Shown: positions 1 through 6,905 of the stretch, piece after piece
Numbering within the stretch: position 1 is the first letter of the stretch
How the letters are laid out: every line of letters starts with the position of its first letter
Origin: Acidiferrobacteraceae bacterium
GTDB taxonomy: Bacteria; Pseudomonadota; Gammaproteobacteria; Arenicellales; UBA868
Direction of reading: 5' to 3'
Assembly: GCA_002713825.1 (NCBI GenBank)
Contig: PAUU01000010.1
Span: 1 to 8,915, forward strand
Length of the DNA stretch: 8,915 bases
Notes under the pieces: model-generated
The model's input: only the letters and a program-made list of their open reading frames with translations
Databases searched by the model: none
Told to the model about the DNA's origin: nothing
Made by a program: the position numbers and the translations under genes

Positions 1-150
1 AGATTCGATAGCGAGAATTTTTCTTTTGCGGACATCAGTCTGAACAATAACTGGGGTGTCGACGGCTATCTCGGCACACCCGCAGGATTGTTCAAGTTTC
101 ACCACTTCCTGACAGGAACGATCACCACACTTGGGACGATTGCGAACTGA
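1..150 (+). CDS. C-terminal end of an unrecognised protein (5' part outside the window)
   Basis: Reading frame 1 is open from the first base to a TGA at 148-150 and gives 49 residues ending in TLGTIAN. The fragment contains DISLNNNWGVDGYLGTPAGL followed by an aromatic and histidine-rich stretch (FKFHHF). I do not recognise the family. The composition is that of a folded soluble protein rather than a membrane helix or a linker. The gene lies on the same strand as the FAD oxidoreductase that starts 38 nt later, so the two may be co-transcribed, which would place this protein in the same amine-metabolism context. That is inference from spacing only. It is too short to assign a function, and a spurious open frame cannot be fully excluded. 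Confidence 0.6.
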   Translation, partial: RFDSENFSFADISLNNNWGVDGYLGTPAGLFKFHHFLTGTITTLGTIAN

Positions 151-188
151 CACAATCTTTCCTTGAGCCAAGAGGATCCCGATTCAAT

Positions 189-1505
189 ATGAAGAACCCT
201 TTATTCGCGGATGCTGTTGTTATTGGAGCCGGAATTATCGGCACGGCAGTCGCTTATGAGCTCGCAAAATCGGGTCGGCGCACGATTTCGGTAGATCGCG
301 CGCCCAAAGCAGGTTACGGCTCGACATCAAGTTCCTGCGCAATCATTCGAGTGCATTACTCGACATTGGAAGGAACGGCTTTCGCTTTTGACGCTTATCA
401 TGACTGGGAAGATTGGTCAGGATATCTGGGGGCAGCATCGGCAAAGGAATTAGACAAGGCCCGGTTTCAGAAAACCGGATGCCTAGTCATGAAAACACAA
501 GGAAACGGCCATCTCACCAAAATCCTTGATAACGCGCGTTCGCTCTCTATTCCGTACGAAGAATGGAATGAGGATGAGATTACGGGACGATTGCCCGGCT
601 ACGATCTTCGGTGCTATGCACCCGCAAAACGAATGGACGATCCCTCTTTCGGAGAGCCTGGAGGAGGGCGAATTGAAGGAGGGGTATTTTTCCCGACCGC
701 GGGTTATATCAGCGATCCGCAGTTGGCTTCACAGAACATCCAGTTTGCGGCTGAGGCTGCGGGGGGGCGTTTTCTTTTTAACCGAGGGGTCAGCGAGATT
801 CCCTCGGCGGGGGGCCGGGTGCAGGGTGTGGTGTTAGAAGACGGCACCCGTGTCAACGCGCCGGTGGTCGTCAATGTGGCGGGTCCTCACTCATCCAAGA
901 TCAACGAACTGGCGGGTGTGACTGCCGATATGAAGATTACCACCCGTGCTCTGCGCCAAGAGGTAGCGCACGTGCCGGCACCGGAGGGGCTGGATTTCGA
1001 AGGCGCCGGACTGGTGGTGTCGGATAACGACATCGGCGTGTATTGTCGTCCGGAGACCGGCAATTATGTTCTTGCTGGCAGTGAAGATCCTCCTTGTGAT
1101 CCGCATGACTGGGCAGACCCTGATGGTTTCAATCGCGATTTCTCAGATCAGGCAACTACGCAGGCGCTGCGTCTGGCTCAACGCATGGGCGGACTAAAAC
1201 TGCCCAATCGGATGCGTGGGGTGGTTGACCTCTATGACGTGACCGAAGACTGGCTGCCGATTTATGACCGATCTACGATAGACGGCTTCTATATGGCGTG
1301 CGGATCAAGCGGAAACCAATTTAAAAATGCGCCGGCCGCCGGCCGCTTGATAGCCGGTCTGATTGAATATTGCGAATCAGGAGGCGACCACGACAAAGAG
1401 GCTTTCCGGCTCAAGTTGGAGCATATCGACTATGAATTGGATACAGCGAGTATGTCTCGCCGGCGGCAGATCAATCCAGATAGCAGTTTTTCGGTCCTAG
1501 GCTGA
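189..1505 (+). CDS. FAD-dependent oxidoreductase, DAO family (sarcosine/dimethylglycine dehydrogenase-like)
   Basis: A 438-residue flavoprotein. The N-terminus has the Rossmann dinucleotide signature VIGAGIIG (residues 11-18) with the acidic residue ending strand 2 at D36. It is followed by the YGSTSSSCAIIR segment (43-54), typical of the DAO superfamily isoalloxazine/pyrophosphate region. A second FAD-contact motif, VNVAGPHS, lies at 228-235. The C-terminus carries the FAD-closing segment FYMACGSSGNQFKNAPAAGR (367-386). Family members oxidise C-N bonds of N-methylated or secondary amino acids and amines; the substrate here is not evident. There is no signal peptide or membrane segment, so it is probably cytoplasmic. 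It has no GcvT-type folate domain, unlike full dimethylglycine dehydrogenase (about 800 residues), so it is a stand-alone oxidase or dehydrogenase. The purine-rich AGAGGA at 171-176 lies 12 nt before the ATG, somewhat far for a Shine-Dalgarno. It converges on the sarcosine oxidase operon, with only 28 nt between the stop codons. Confidence 0.9.
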   Translation: MKNPLFADAVVIGAGIIGTAVAYELAKSGRRTISVDRAPKAGYGSTSSSCAIIRVHYSTLEGTAFAFDAYHDWEDWSGYLGAASAKELDKARFQKTGCLVMKTQGNGHLTKILDNARSLSIPYEEWNEDEITGRLPGYDLRCYAPAKRMDDPSFGEPGGGRIEGGVFFPTAGYISDPQLASQNIQFAAEAAGGRFLFNRGVSEIPSAGGRVQGVVLEDGTRVNAPVVVNVAGPHSSKINELAGVTADMKITTRALRQEVAHVPAPEGLDFEGAGLVVSDNDIGVYCRPETGNYVLAGSEDPPCDPHDWADPDGFNRDFSDQATTQALRLAQRMGGLKLPNRMRGVVDLYDVTEDWLPIYDRSTIDGFYMACGSSGNQFKNAPAAGRLIAGLIEYCESGGDHDKEAFRLKLEHIDYELDTASMSRRRQINPDSSFSVLG

Positions 1506-1533
1506 GACCTCGCCGGTGTGCGGTAGAAGCAGA
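1506..1533. other. 28-nt convergent gap between the oxidoreductase and soxG, no terminator seen
   Basis: The TGA of the plus-strand oxidoreductase (1503-1505) and the TAG of minus-strand soxG (1534-1536) face each other across 28 nt. I see only a trivial 3-bp CCG/CGG pairing and no U-tract, so there is no intrinsic terminator. Transcripts from each side probably run into the other gene or end by Rho. Confidence 0.6.
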
Positions 1534-2094
1534 CTAGACGATTTCCAGACCGAATTGCTCAGAGGTTTCCACCAGAAGTTCCCATAGAGACACGGCAAAC
1601 CCTCGGGGGATGAAGAGTTCGTAGCCCGCGTCACTGTGCCACAGCGTGACGCCCACATGATGAATGCCTGCATTAGCGACTTTATCAACCCCGAACCGAT
1701 CGGGACGCAAGTCAAGCGGAAGCAGTCGGTTAAGACACACGGAAGCCTCTGGGCCTGACACTAAGATTCGCGTTCTTGAGTGAGACAGGTCTAGGGAAAC
1801 GGTTGTTTCTGAATCAAGAGTCGGCAAGCCACAGTCCAGCAGCCACCATTTGAGCGCTTCTACACGTAGCACGGTTCCTTGCTCAGTCGAAACTGCATAA
1901 CCGGGGCCGGGAGCCTTGTCAGCCCCGATCGCCTGTGCGACGTCTTTTGCCGCAGGTTCCAAGTTGTCAGGCCAGGCCGCTACCTGAGCGAGGTTGAGGC
2001 CCGCCACTTCCTGTAGCCGAATGCCGGGTTCACCAGGCCGGCCATACATCCCACGATGGTAAACCGATGCGAGTGCGGATTGTCTTTTAACCAT
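1534..2094 (-). CDS. soxG: Sarcosine oxidase gamma subunit (SoxG)
   Basis: A 186-residue protein of the SoxG family, the smaller GcvT-like subunit of heterotetrameric sarcosine oxidase. The family core is visible in the C-terminal half: LDLSHSRTRILVSGP (101-115), LNRLLPLDLRPDRF (121-134), then HVGVTLWHSDAGYELFIPRGFA (146-167) and a final helix that includes SLWELL (169-174). The subunit packs against the beta and alpha subunits and is needed for assembly; it has no known independent catalysis. I start it at MVKRQ (2094) rather than at the in-frame ATG at 2118. AGGGAGAG sits 7 nt before the 2094 start, nothing comparable precedes 2118, and the family begins close to this point. The start overlaps the end of soxA by 8 nt, which suggests translational coupling. 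It is the last gene of soxBDAG. Confidence 0.92.
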   Translation of the reverse strand: MVKRQSALASVYHRGMYGRPGEPGIRLQEVAGLNLAQVAAWPDNLEPAAKDVAQAIGADKAPGPGYAVSTEQGTVLRVEALKWWLLDCGLPTLDSETTVSLDLSHSRTRILVSGPEASVCLNRLLPLDLRPDRFGVDKVANAGIHHVGVTLWHSDAGYELFIPRGFAVSLWELLVETSEQFGLEIV

Positions 2095-5071
2095 ACATCC
2101 GCTCTCCCTGGGGGTCATACATATGCGGTGAGACGATCTCTACGGAGGTATTTCCCTTGCGTACGGGATCAGCACAAACGACGTCTTGGCCCTGCCAGGC
2201 CTCGTGACCACCTTTAATAAAGCCCAGTCCAATCCAGTGGCCAAGGGCCGGGGAGTGGGTCACGGCAGTGATCCATCCTTCACCGTATCCGGCAATGTTG
2301 TCTGCAGCGCAGAGAATGGACCCCGCGTTAAAGATCTCCCGTCGGTCTTTCGGGAAGATTCCCACAAGGCGCGGGCGGTTCTTCCTCACCATTTCAGGGC
2401 GTTTGCGAAGCGCACTGCCGACATAGGTTTTCTTGTCGGACGCCATTCGCCCAAGGCCGGCGTCTTCAATGGTGACGCGGCCATCGAGTTCAGCGCCGGT
2501 CACATGGCCTTTTTCAATTCGCAGTGCCCCCAGTGCCTCCAGACCGTACAGGCAGCCATCCATGGGTCGGGCAGCATCCCATAGGCTCTGCATTACGGCG
2601 GGCCCAAAATCTGACGGTACGTACACCTCGAAAGCCCGCTCTCCGGAGAAGCTGATTCTCGCAATCCGGGCAGGGATCCCTTCGCGCATAGTGGTCTCCA
2701 CCACGCCCATGAAGGGAAGGGTCTCGTCGGCTACCCGCGTCGGCTGTTCGACACAGGCTGCCAGCACTTCCCTCGATAATGGTCCTGCTACGGCGACCCC
2801 TGCCCATTGTTCTGACACCGAGGTGAGGTGAACCTTCAGGTCGGTCCATCGCGTCTGAAGCAGTTCTTCCAGAAACGCCATCACCTTGGCCGCATGAGCA
2901 GTTGTGGTGGTCATGAAGTACTCGTTCTCAGCAAGACGCCAGGTCGTGCCGTCATCCATGACCAAACCGTCATCTCGCAGCATAATGCCGTAACGGGTTT
3001 TGCCGATTGGGAGTTTTGCAAAGGGATTGCTGTAGACGCGGTTCAGCAACTCCGTGGCGTCAGGGCCTTGAATTGCGATCTTGCCCAGTGAGGTCACATC
3101 ACAAAGCCCCACTGTGCGGCGGACCGTTTCTGCTTCCCGGACATAGGCCTCGCTGATGGTTTCCCCGCTGCGCGCGAAAAACCAGGGCCGGTGCCAAAGT
3201 CCGGCCATCGTCATGGTGCCGCCTGCATCCAGATTCCAGTCGTGCATCGGGGTCCTTCGCAGGGGTCTGAAATGCGGCCCGACATTTCGGCCCTTCAACG
3301 CGCCGATACTGACCGGTGTGTAAGGCGGACGGAAGGTCGTTGTGCCGACCTGGGGGATTTCCTTTCCCAGCGCGTCGGCCATCAAGGCGATCCCAATGAT
3401 ATTGCCCATCTTGCCTTGATCGGTCGCCATTCCGAGCGTCGTGTATCGCTTGAGATGTTCTACTGACACGAAGCCCTCATGATGGGCGAGTCGAATATCG
3501 TCGGTCGTAACGTCGTGTTGAGGGTCCACGAAGGACTTGAGTTTCTGCTTGACTGGGCGAACCTCGTAGAGGGGGTCAATGGGGCATTCCCAATCGCCCG
3601 GGGTCTGCGCGGCTGCGCGGTGTGCAGGATTCCGGATGAGTTCCAACGCTTCCAGGGCAGCTTTTTCCCCAGACGCGCGGCATGCAGAGTCGTCCCATAC
3701 TCCCGCTGCGCTGCCGGCAGCCACAATCGGCTCGTCAGAGGCTGGGGCCAGAAAGCACGCCAGTTCAGGGTTCCAGACAGGTTTGATACCCCTGTGTGAC
3801 AGGAGATTGACAACCGGTGACCAACCTCCGGAAACCAGCAATAGATCACAATCGATATTTCCGTCCGTACGCCAACTGTTTCCTTTTCTGATGGCAGCCG
3901 TCAGGCCTGAGACGGCTTTACCACCTAATGCCTTCATTGGAGCTGCCTCGAGTTTGATCCCGATGCCTGCGGCATCGCATTGCGACTGCAATGAGCGGGA
4001 GATTTCGTGCCGAGAGTCAAGCATCGTGACGCTCGCTCCGGAATCTGCGAGATCAGACGCTGTGGTGTATGCAGAGTCGTTGTTGGTGGCGATGACGATA
4101 TTTTCGCCGGCCTGGATGGCAAAGCGATTGAGGTAGGTGCGCCCGGCATTGACGGTCATCACGCCAGGCCGATCGTTGTCGCCAAAAGCAATATGCCGCT
4201 CCAGCGCTCCAGCGGCGATCAGCGTGGCGCGCGCACGCACTGTCCAAAATCGTTGGCGCGGCAGCCAAGACGGCGAATCAGCCAAGTGATCCGTGACCCG
4301 TTCCAGCAGTCCGGCAACGCCGTTATCGTAAAGACCGAATGCGGTTGTAGACGTCATTAGCCGCACGCCGCAAGCCCTTAGCGCGGAAAGTTCTCCTTGC
4401 AGGGTACTGGTGTTGCCTGGCTGGCTGAGAGTATCGCCTCCCAGTGCCGCGTCCTGCTCCACCAGGATCACATCACAGCCGGCTTTTGCGGCACAATGCG
4501 CCGCAGCGCGGCCCGCAGGGCCACTGCCGACGATGAGCAGATCGCAATAGCCATGTGCGTGCTCATAGCGATCCGGGTCTGGCTCCCGGGAGGCCGTGCC
4601 CATCCCGGCGGCTTTGCGGATGATCTTTTCATACCGCATCCACATCCCTGTGCCACGCCCCCATTCAAATGGCGGCAGGCCCATGAAAGTCTTGTAATAG
4701 AACCCTGCGGCGAAGAATCGGCCGAAAAGACTGTTTATGGCGCCAAAATCAAGACGGACACTTGGCCAAGCGTTTTGGCCGCGGGCGATAAGCCCTTCGT
4801 AGAGAGGTTGGGTGGTGGCTCTAACATTCGCATCCTGTTTCGCACCCTGACCGACCGTGACCAGGGCTCCGGATTCCTCCACGCCGGCTGACATGATCCC
4901 GCGCGGCCGGTGGTATTTGAAGCTTCGACCCAGAATCTGTTCGCCATTAGCCATGAGAGCTGAGGCGAGGCTATCGCCGGCGTAACCACTCATAGAGGTC
5001 CCGTCCCAACGGAAGGTTAGGGGACGAGTACGATCGATATGACCGCCTTTTCGGAGGCGCTGTGCTGTCAT
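2087..5071 (-). CDS. soxA: Sarcosine oxidase alpha subunit (SoxA), NAD- and folate-binding
   Basis: A 994-residue subunit, full length for the family. Domains in order: (i) residues about 10-95, a ferredoxin-like fold (Fer2_4 type) with the hallmark RSFKYHRPRGI (49-59) but no Fe-S cysteines, as is normal for SoxA; (ii) about 175-480, a pyridine-nucleotide-disulphide-oxidoreductase-like domain with VGSGPAG (181-187), the acidic end of strand 2 in ILVEQD (202-207), and FGDNDRPGVM (296-305); (iii) a SoxA-specific linker with the HEGF and KRYTTLGMATDQGK segments (531-554); (iv) about 603-980, a GcvT-like aminomethyltransferase domain with GPDATELLNRV (669-679) and LGALRIEKGH (847-856). In characterised enzymes alpha binds NAD+ and tetrahydrofolate and takes the iminium intermediate to form 5,10-methylene-THF. 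The protein is cytoplasmic. Its ATG overlaps the soxD stop by 4 nt (ATGA). Confidence 0.96.
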   Translation of the reverse strand: MTAQRLRKGGHIDRTRPLTFRWDGTSMSGYAGDSLASALMANGEQILGRSFKYHRPRGIMSAGVEESGALVTVGQGAKQDANVRATTQPLYEGLIARGQNAWPSVRLDFGAINSLFGRFFAAGFYYKTFMGLPPFEWGRGTGMWMRYEKIIRKAAGMGTASREPDPDRYEHAHGYCDLLIVGSGPAGRAAAHCAAKAGCDVILVEQDAALGGDTLSQPGNTSTLQGELSALRACGVRLMTSTTAFGLYDNGVAGLLERVTDHLADSPSWLPRQRFWTVRARATLIAAGALERHIAFGDNDRPGVMTVNAGRTYLNRFAIQAGENIVIATNNDSAYTTASDLADSGASVTMLDSRHEISRSLQSQCDAAGIGIKLEAAPMKALGGKAVSGLTAAIRKGNSWRTDGNIDCDLLLVSGGWSPVVNLLSHRGIKPVWNPELACFLAPASDEPIVAAGSAAGVWDDSACRASGEKAALEALELIRNPAHRAAAQTPGDWECPIDPLYEVRPVKQKLKSFVDPQHDVTTDDIRLAHHEGFVSVEHLKRYTTLGMATDQGKMGNIIGIALMADALGKEIPQVGTTTFRPPYTPVSIGALKGRNVGPHFRPLRRTPMHDWNLDAGGTMTMAGLWHRPWFFARSGETISEAYVREAETVRRTVGLCDVTSLGKIAIQGPDATELLNRVYSNPFAKLPIGKTRYGIMLRDDGLVMDDGTTWRLAENEYFMTTTTAHAAKVMAFLEELLQTRWTDLKVHLTSVSEQWAGVAVAGPLSREVLAACVEQPTRVADETLPFMGVVETTMREGIPARIARISFSGERAFEVYVPSDFGPAVMQSLWDAARPMDGCLYGLEALGALRIEKGHVTGAELDGRVTIEDAGLGRMASDKKTYVGSALRKRPEMVRKNRPRLVGIFPKDRREIFNAGSILCAADNIAGYGEGWITAVTHSPALGHWIGLGFIKGGHEAWQGQDVVCADPVRKGNTSVEIVSPHMYDPQGERMYG
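2102..2109 (-). promoter_or_regulatory. Shine-Dalgarno site that decides the soxG start
   Basis: On the minus strand this reads AGGGAGAG, 7 nt upstream of the ATG at 2094-2092 and inside the 3' end of soxA. It supports the shorter soxG start over the ATG at 2118-2116, which has no purine-rich sequence in front. It is the clearest ribosome-binding site in the operon; soxB, soxD and soxA have weak or no recognisable sites. Confidence 0.55.
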
Positions 5072-5370
5072 GATGTGCCCACGCCGTCTTGTTCCGCGTT
5101 CAGAGCCTGGGCGATGCCGTCATGAGCGGGCCGTACTGAGTGGATAGCGTGGGTACGAGTATCCCGTTCGACCACAATCCACATCCTGCACCCCTGAATA
5201 TGCTGCCAGGTTTCGAACTGCACACCATCGAGGTTCTCCCGTTGAAACACCGCTTCGACCCATTCGGATTCTGATGCATCCAGGGCTGGATACTCGACGG
5301 ACGCATCTCCGCCGTAACTGAACTCACTGTGGTCTCGAACACCGCAAAAGGGACAGGAGATTCTGAGCAT
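5068..5370 (-). CDS. soxD: Sarcosine oxidase delta subunit (SoxD), zinc-binding
   Basis: A 100-residue protein with the SoxD signature: LRISCPFCGVRDHSEFSYGG at the N-terminus (2-21) and HIQGCRMW (57-64). The four presumptive zinc ligands are C6, C9, H57 and C61, matching the Cys-X2-Cys plus His-X3-Cys arrangement known for this subunit in the heterotetrameric enzyme. It has no catalytic role; it stabilises the complex. The start lies 6 nt after the soxB stop, and the TGA overlaps the soxA start by 4 nt, so all three are translated from one message. No clear Shine-Dalgarno precedes it, consistent with translational coupling to soxB. Its length is normal for the family. Confidence 0.95.
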   Translation of the reverse strand: MLRISCPFCGVRDHSEFSYGGDASVEYPALDASESEWVEAVFQRENLDGVQFETWQHIQGCRMWIVVERDTRTHAIHSVRPAHDGIAQALNAEQDGVGTS

Positions 5371-5376
5371 AACGGA

Positions 5377-6645
5377 CTATCCGTGCAGTTTCGGGTCAGG
5401 ACCCGCGCCGCGCTCATCGATGTTGATGCCGCGGGCAAATCGATCCAGGGTGTGATCCGCAATAACCGGGTCGGGCCGATTATTCGCAATAAGATCTGCG
5501 AAATACCATCCGGAAGCCGGACTTGCCTTGAACCCGCCGTAGTTCCAACCGGCGTTGAGATAGAGGTTATCGAGCGGGGTCTTGCAAATAAACGGGGAGC
5601 CATCCATCGACATGTCCATGACGCCGGACCAATGGCGCAGCAGTCGGACACGGCCGAGGCAGGGCAGGATCGAGGTGGCGCACTCAGCCACATCCTGGAC
5701 AATCGGAAGATTGCCGCGCTGAGCGTATGATTTATACCAGTCGATATCGCCACCGAACACCATCCCGCCTTTATCCGATTGCGAGATATAAAAATGCGCG
5801 CCGCCGACTCCAAACACCACCACATGATCAAGTAGTGGTTTCAGCGGCTCGGATACGAATGCCTGCAGCTTGTGGGATTCAATGGGCAGTTTGCCGAGCT
5901 CTGCCATACGCCAGAGCCTCGAGGTGTTTCCCGCGACCGCGAATCCGACCTTTTTCGCCCGAATCACTCCTCGACTCGTTTGCAGACCTGTGACAGTGCT
6001 TCCGTTGCGCTCGACGCCTGTGACTTCACAGTTCTGAAGAATGTCGATCCCCTGCTGGTCTGCCCCCCGAGCGTAGCCCCACGCGACGGCGTCATGTCGG
6101 GCGGTGCCGGCACGCGGCTGTGCCATCGCACCGATGATCGGGAAGCGGGCATCGGCTGAGTAATTGAGGTGGGGGATGTTCCGTTTTAGGGTCTCAAGAT
6201 CCCAGAGTTCGCCGTCAGAACCTGTCAGGCGCATCGTGTTGTACCTCCGTGCTGCGCCGTCGCGTGCAGCGGGGGAGTGCAGCAGGGTGACGTGAGCCCG
6301 TTGGCTGAACATAACGTTGTAGTTCAGATCGTGGCTGAGGTTCTCCCAAAGCTTCAGAGAATGTTCGTAAAACTCCCGGTTCCCAGGAAGCATGTAGTTG
6401 GATCTGACGATCGTGGTGTTCCTGCCGCCATTACCTCCCCCGAGCCAGCCTTTTTCAACCACGGCGATATTTTTGATATCGTGATTCTTGGCAAGGTAAT
6501 AAGCGGTGGCCAGTCCGTGCAGTCCGGCACCAACAATGACCACGTCATACTCGGCTTTTGGCTCGGGGTCACGCCAGGCGCGATCCCAACCTTTCTGACC
6601 CGTGAGGCCGTTTACGAAGACTTTCCAGGCGGAATAGGGTTTCAT
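5377..6645 (-). CDS. soxB: Sarcosine oxidase beta subunit (SoxB), FAD and covalent FMN
   Basis: A 422-residue catalytic subunit. The Rossmann motif VGAGLHGLATAYYLA (38-52) binds FAD, followed by VVEKGWLGGGNGGRNTTIVR (62-81), typical of SoxB. The segment GTARHDAVAWGYARGAD (180-196) contains H184. By analogy with the characterised enzyme, this is the histidine that carries the covalently attached FMN. The C-terminal FAD motif is YLNAGWNYGGFKASPASGW (362-380). Beta oxidises sarcosine at FAD, passes electrons to FMN and reduces O2 to H2O2. The start is fixed by MKPYSAWKVF, which matches the usual SoxB beginning, although no Shine-Dalgarno is evident upstream. It is first in the soxBDAG transcript, which probably starts in the divergent region 6646-6905. 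N-methylglutamate dehydrogenase subunit A is a close relative and cannot be excluded by eye. Confidence 0.94.
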   Translation of the reverse strand: MKPYSAWKVFVNGLTGQKGWDRAWRDPEPKAEYDVVIVGAGLHGLATAYYLAKNHDIKNIAVVEKGWLGGGNGGRNTTIVRSNYMLPGNREFYEHSLKLWENLSHDLNYNVMFSQRAHVTLLHSPAARDGAARRYNTMRLTGSDGELWDLETLKRNIPHLNYSADARFPIIGAMAQPRAGTARHDAVAWGYARGADQQGIDILQNCEVTGVERNGSTVTGLQTSRGVIRAKKVGFAVAGNTSRLWRMAELGKLPIESHKLQAFVSEPLKPLLDHVVVFGVGGAHFYISQSDKGGMVFGGDIDWYKSYAQRGNLPIVQDVAECATSILPCLGRVRLLRHWSGVMDMSMDGSPFICKTPLDNLYLNAGWNYGGFKASPASGWYFADLIANNRPDPVIADHTLDRFARGINIDERGAGPDPKLHG

Positions 6646-6730
6646 GGCTTGATTATGATGATTCGGAATAAGTTGCAGGCGATTGCGTCACACCCGCAAA
6701 ATCCAGCCTACACTTGCCTGCGCCCCCTCT

Positions 6731-6755
6731 GGAGCAATGGGCGAGTTGTCGCTCC
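6731..6755 (-). repeat. Possible stem-loop in the soxB leader
   Basis: GGAGC at 6731-6735 and GCTCC at 6751-6755 are perfectly complementary. On the minus-strand RNA the stem extends to 7 pairs with one G-U and one A-U pair around an 11-nt loop. On the plus strand the extension has an A-C mismatch, so it fits a soxB leader better. No U-tract follows, so it is not an intrinsic terminator. It could be chance. Confidence 0.3.
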
Positions 6756-6838
6756 GGATAAGGACTTACTCGGTGCGCTGAGAGTAGCATCCAGGCATCT
6801 AATCGTTGGATCGGTCTGAGATGGTAGTAGTGTGATCC

Positions 6839-6860
6839 TAAATTGGACAGGGCCAATTTA
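6839..6860. promoter_or_regulatory. Perfect 8-bp inverted repeat, probable operator
   Basis: TAAATTGG (6839-6846) and CCAATTTA (6853-6860) are exact reverse complements separated by the 6-nt spacer ACAGGG. A 22-bp dyad of this size in the only divergent region of the cluster is typical of a site for a homodimeric repressor or activator (GntR, TetR, LacI or similar). No regulator gene is present in the window, so the binding protein is unknown. The site lies 46-67 nt upstream of the transporter ATG and overlaps the candidate -35 elements for both directions, so a protein bound there could control both operons. Confidence 0.55.
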
Positions 6861-6905
6861 AAACCGAAATTTATGCAAAGTCGATAACTAAACGCGCCAC
6901 AAAAG

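Larger units (their letters stand above)
6646..6905. promoter_or_regulatory. Divergent control region between soxB and the MFS transporter gene
   Basis: A 260-nt non-coding interval from which soxBDAG (leftward) and the transporter/ligase genes (rightward) must both start. It contains a perfect inverted repeat at 6839-6860 and a potential leader hairpin at 6731-6755. Weak promoter candidates exist. Rightward, TTGGAC (6843-6848) could be a -35 followed 17 nt later by a poor A/T-rich -10. Leftward, TAGGAT (minus strand, 6840-6835) could be a -10. Both would overlap the inverted repeat. If so, soxB would have a leader of roughly 185 nt. I see no glycine-riboswitch or other known riboswitch signature, and no convincing gene on either strand. 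Confidence 0.6.

Noticed and set aside
761..814. G7 (761-767) and G6 (809-814) tracts in the oxidoreductase gene as possible phase-variation or frameshift sites.
   Set aside because: The reading frame is intact through both tracts and the protein motifs on either side are in register. Two G-runs in a glycine-rich region are unremarkable, although an assembly error there would break the gene.
1331..1347. GC-rich palindromic run resembling a recombination or protein-binding site.
   Set aside because: It encodes the conserved APAAGR segment of the FAD-binding C-terminus, so its codon composition explains it.
3579..4136. A 185-codon plus-strand open frame opposite soxA.
   Set aside because: It lies entirely antisense to the NAD-binding part of soxA and has no recognisable motif; it is a shadow frame.
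5100..5831. A 243-codon open frame on the minus strand overlapping soxB and soxD.
   Set aside because: It is in another frame of two strongly recognised genes and its product resembles no protein family. It is rich in Ser, Arg and Pro, as shadow frames often are.
6808..6838. GGATC (6808-6812) and GATCC (6834-6838) as a second inverted repeat.
   Set aside because: Only 5 bp with a 21-nt spacer, expected by chance in a region of this size.
6661..6840. CTGAGAG and CAGGCA strings on the plus strand and a GGAGC-rich stretch on the minus strand that recall TPP or glycine riboswitch elements.
   Set aside because: The rest of either consensus (for TPP, the second conserved block after CUGAGA; for glycine, GGAGAG followed by the conserved aptamer core) is missing on both strands. 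The matches are short and isolated.
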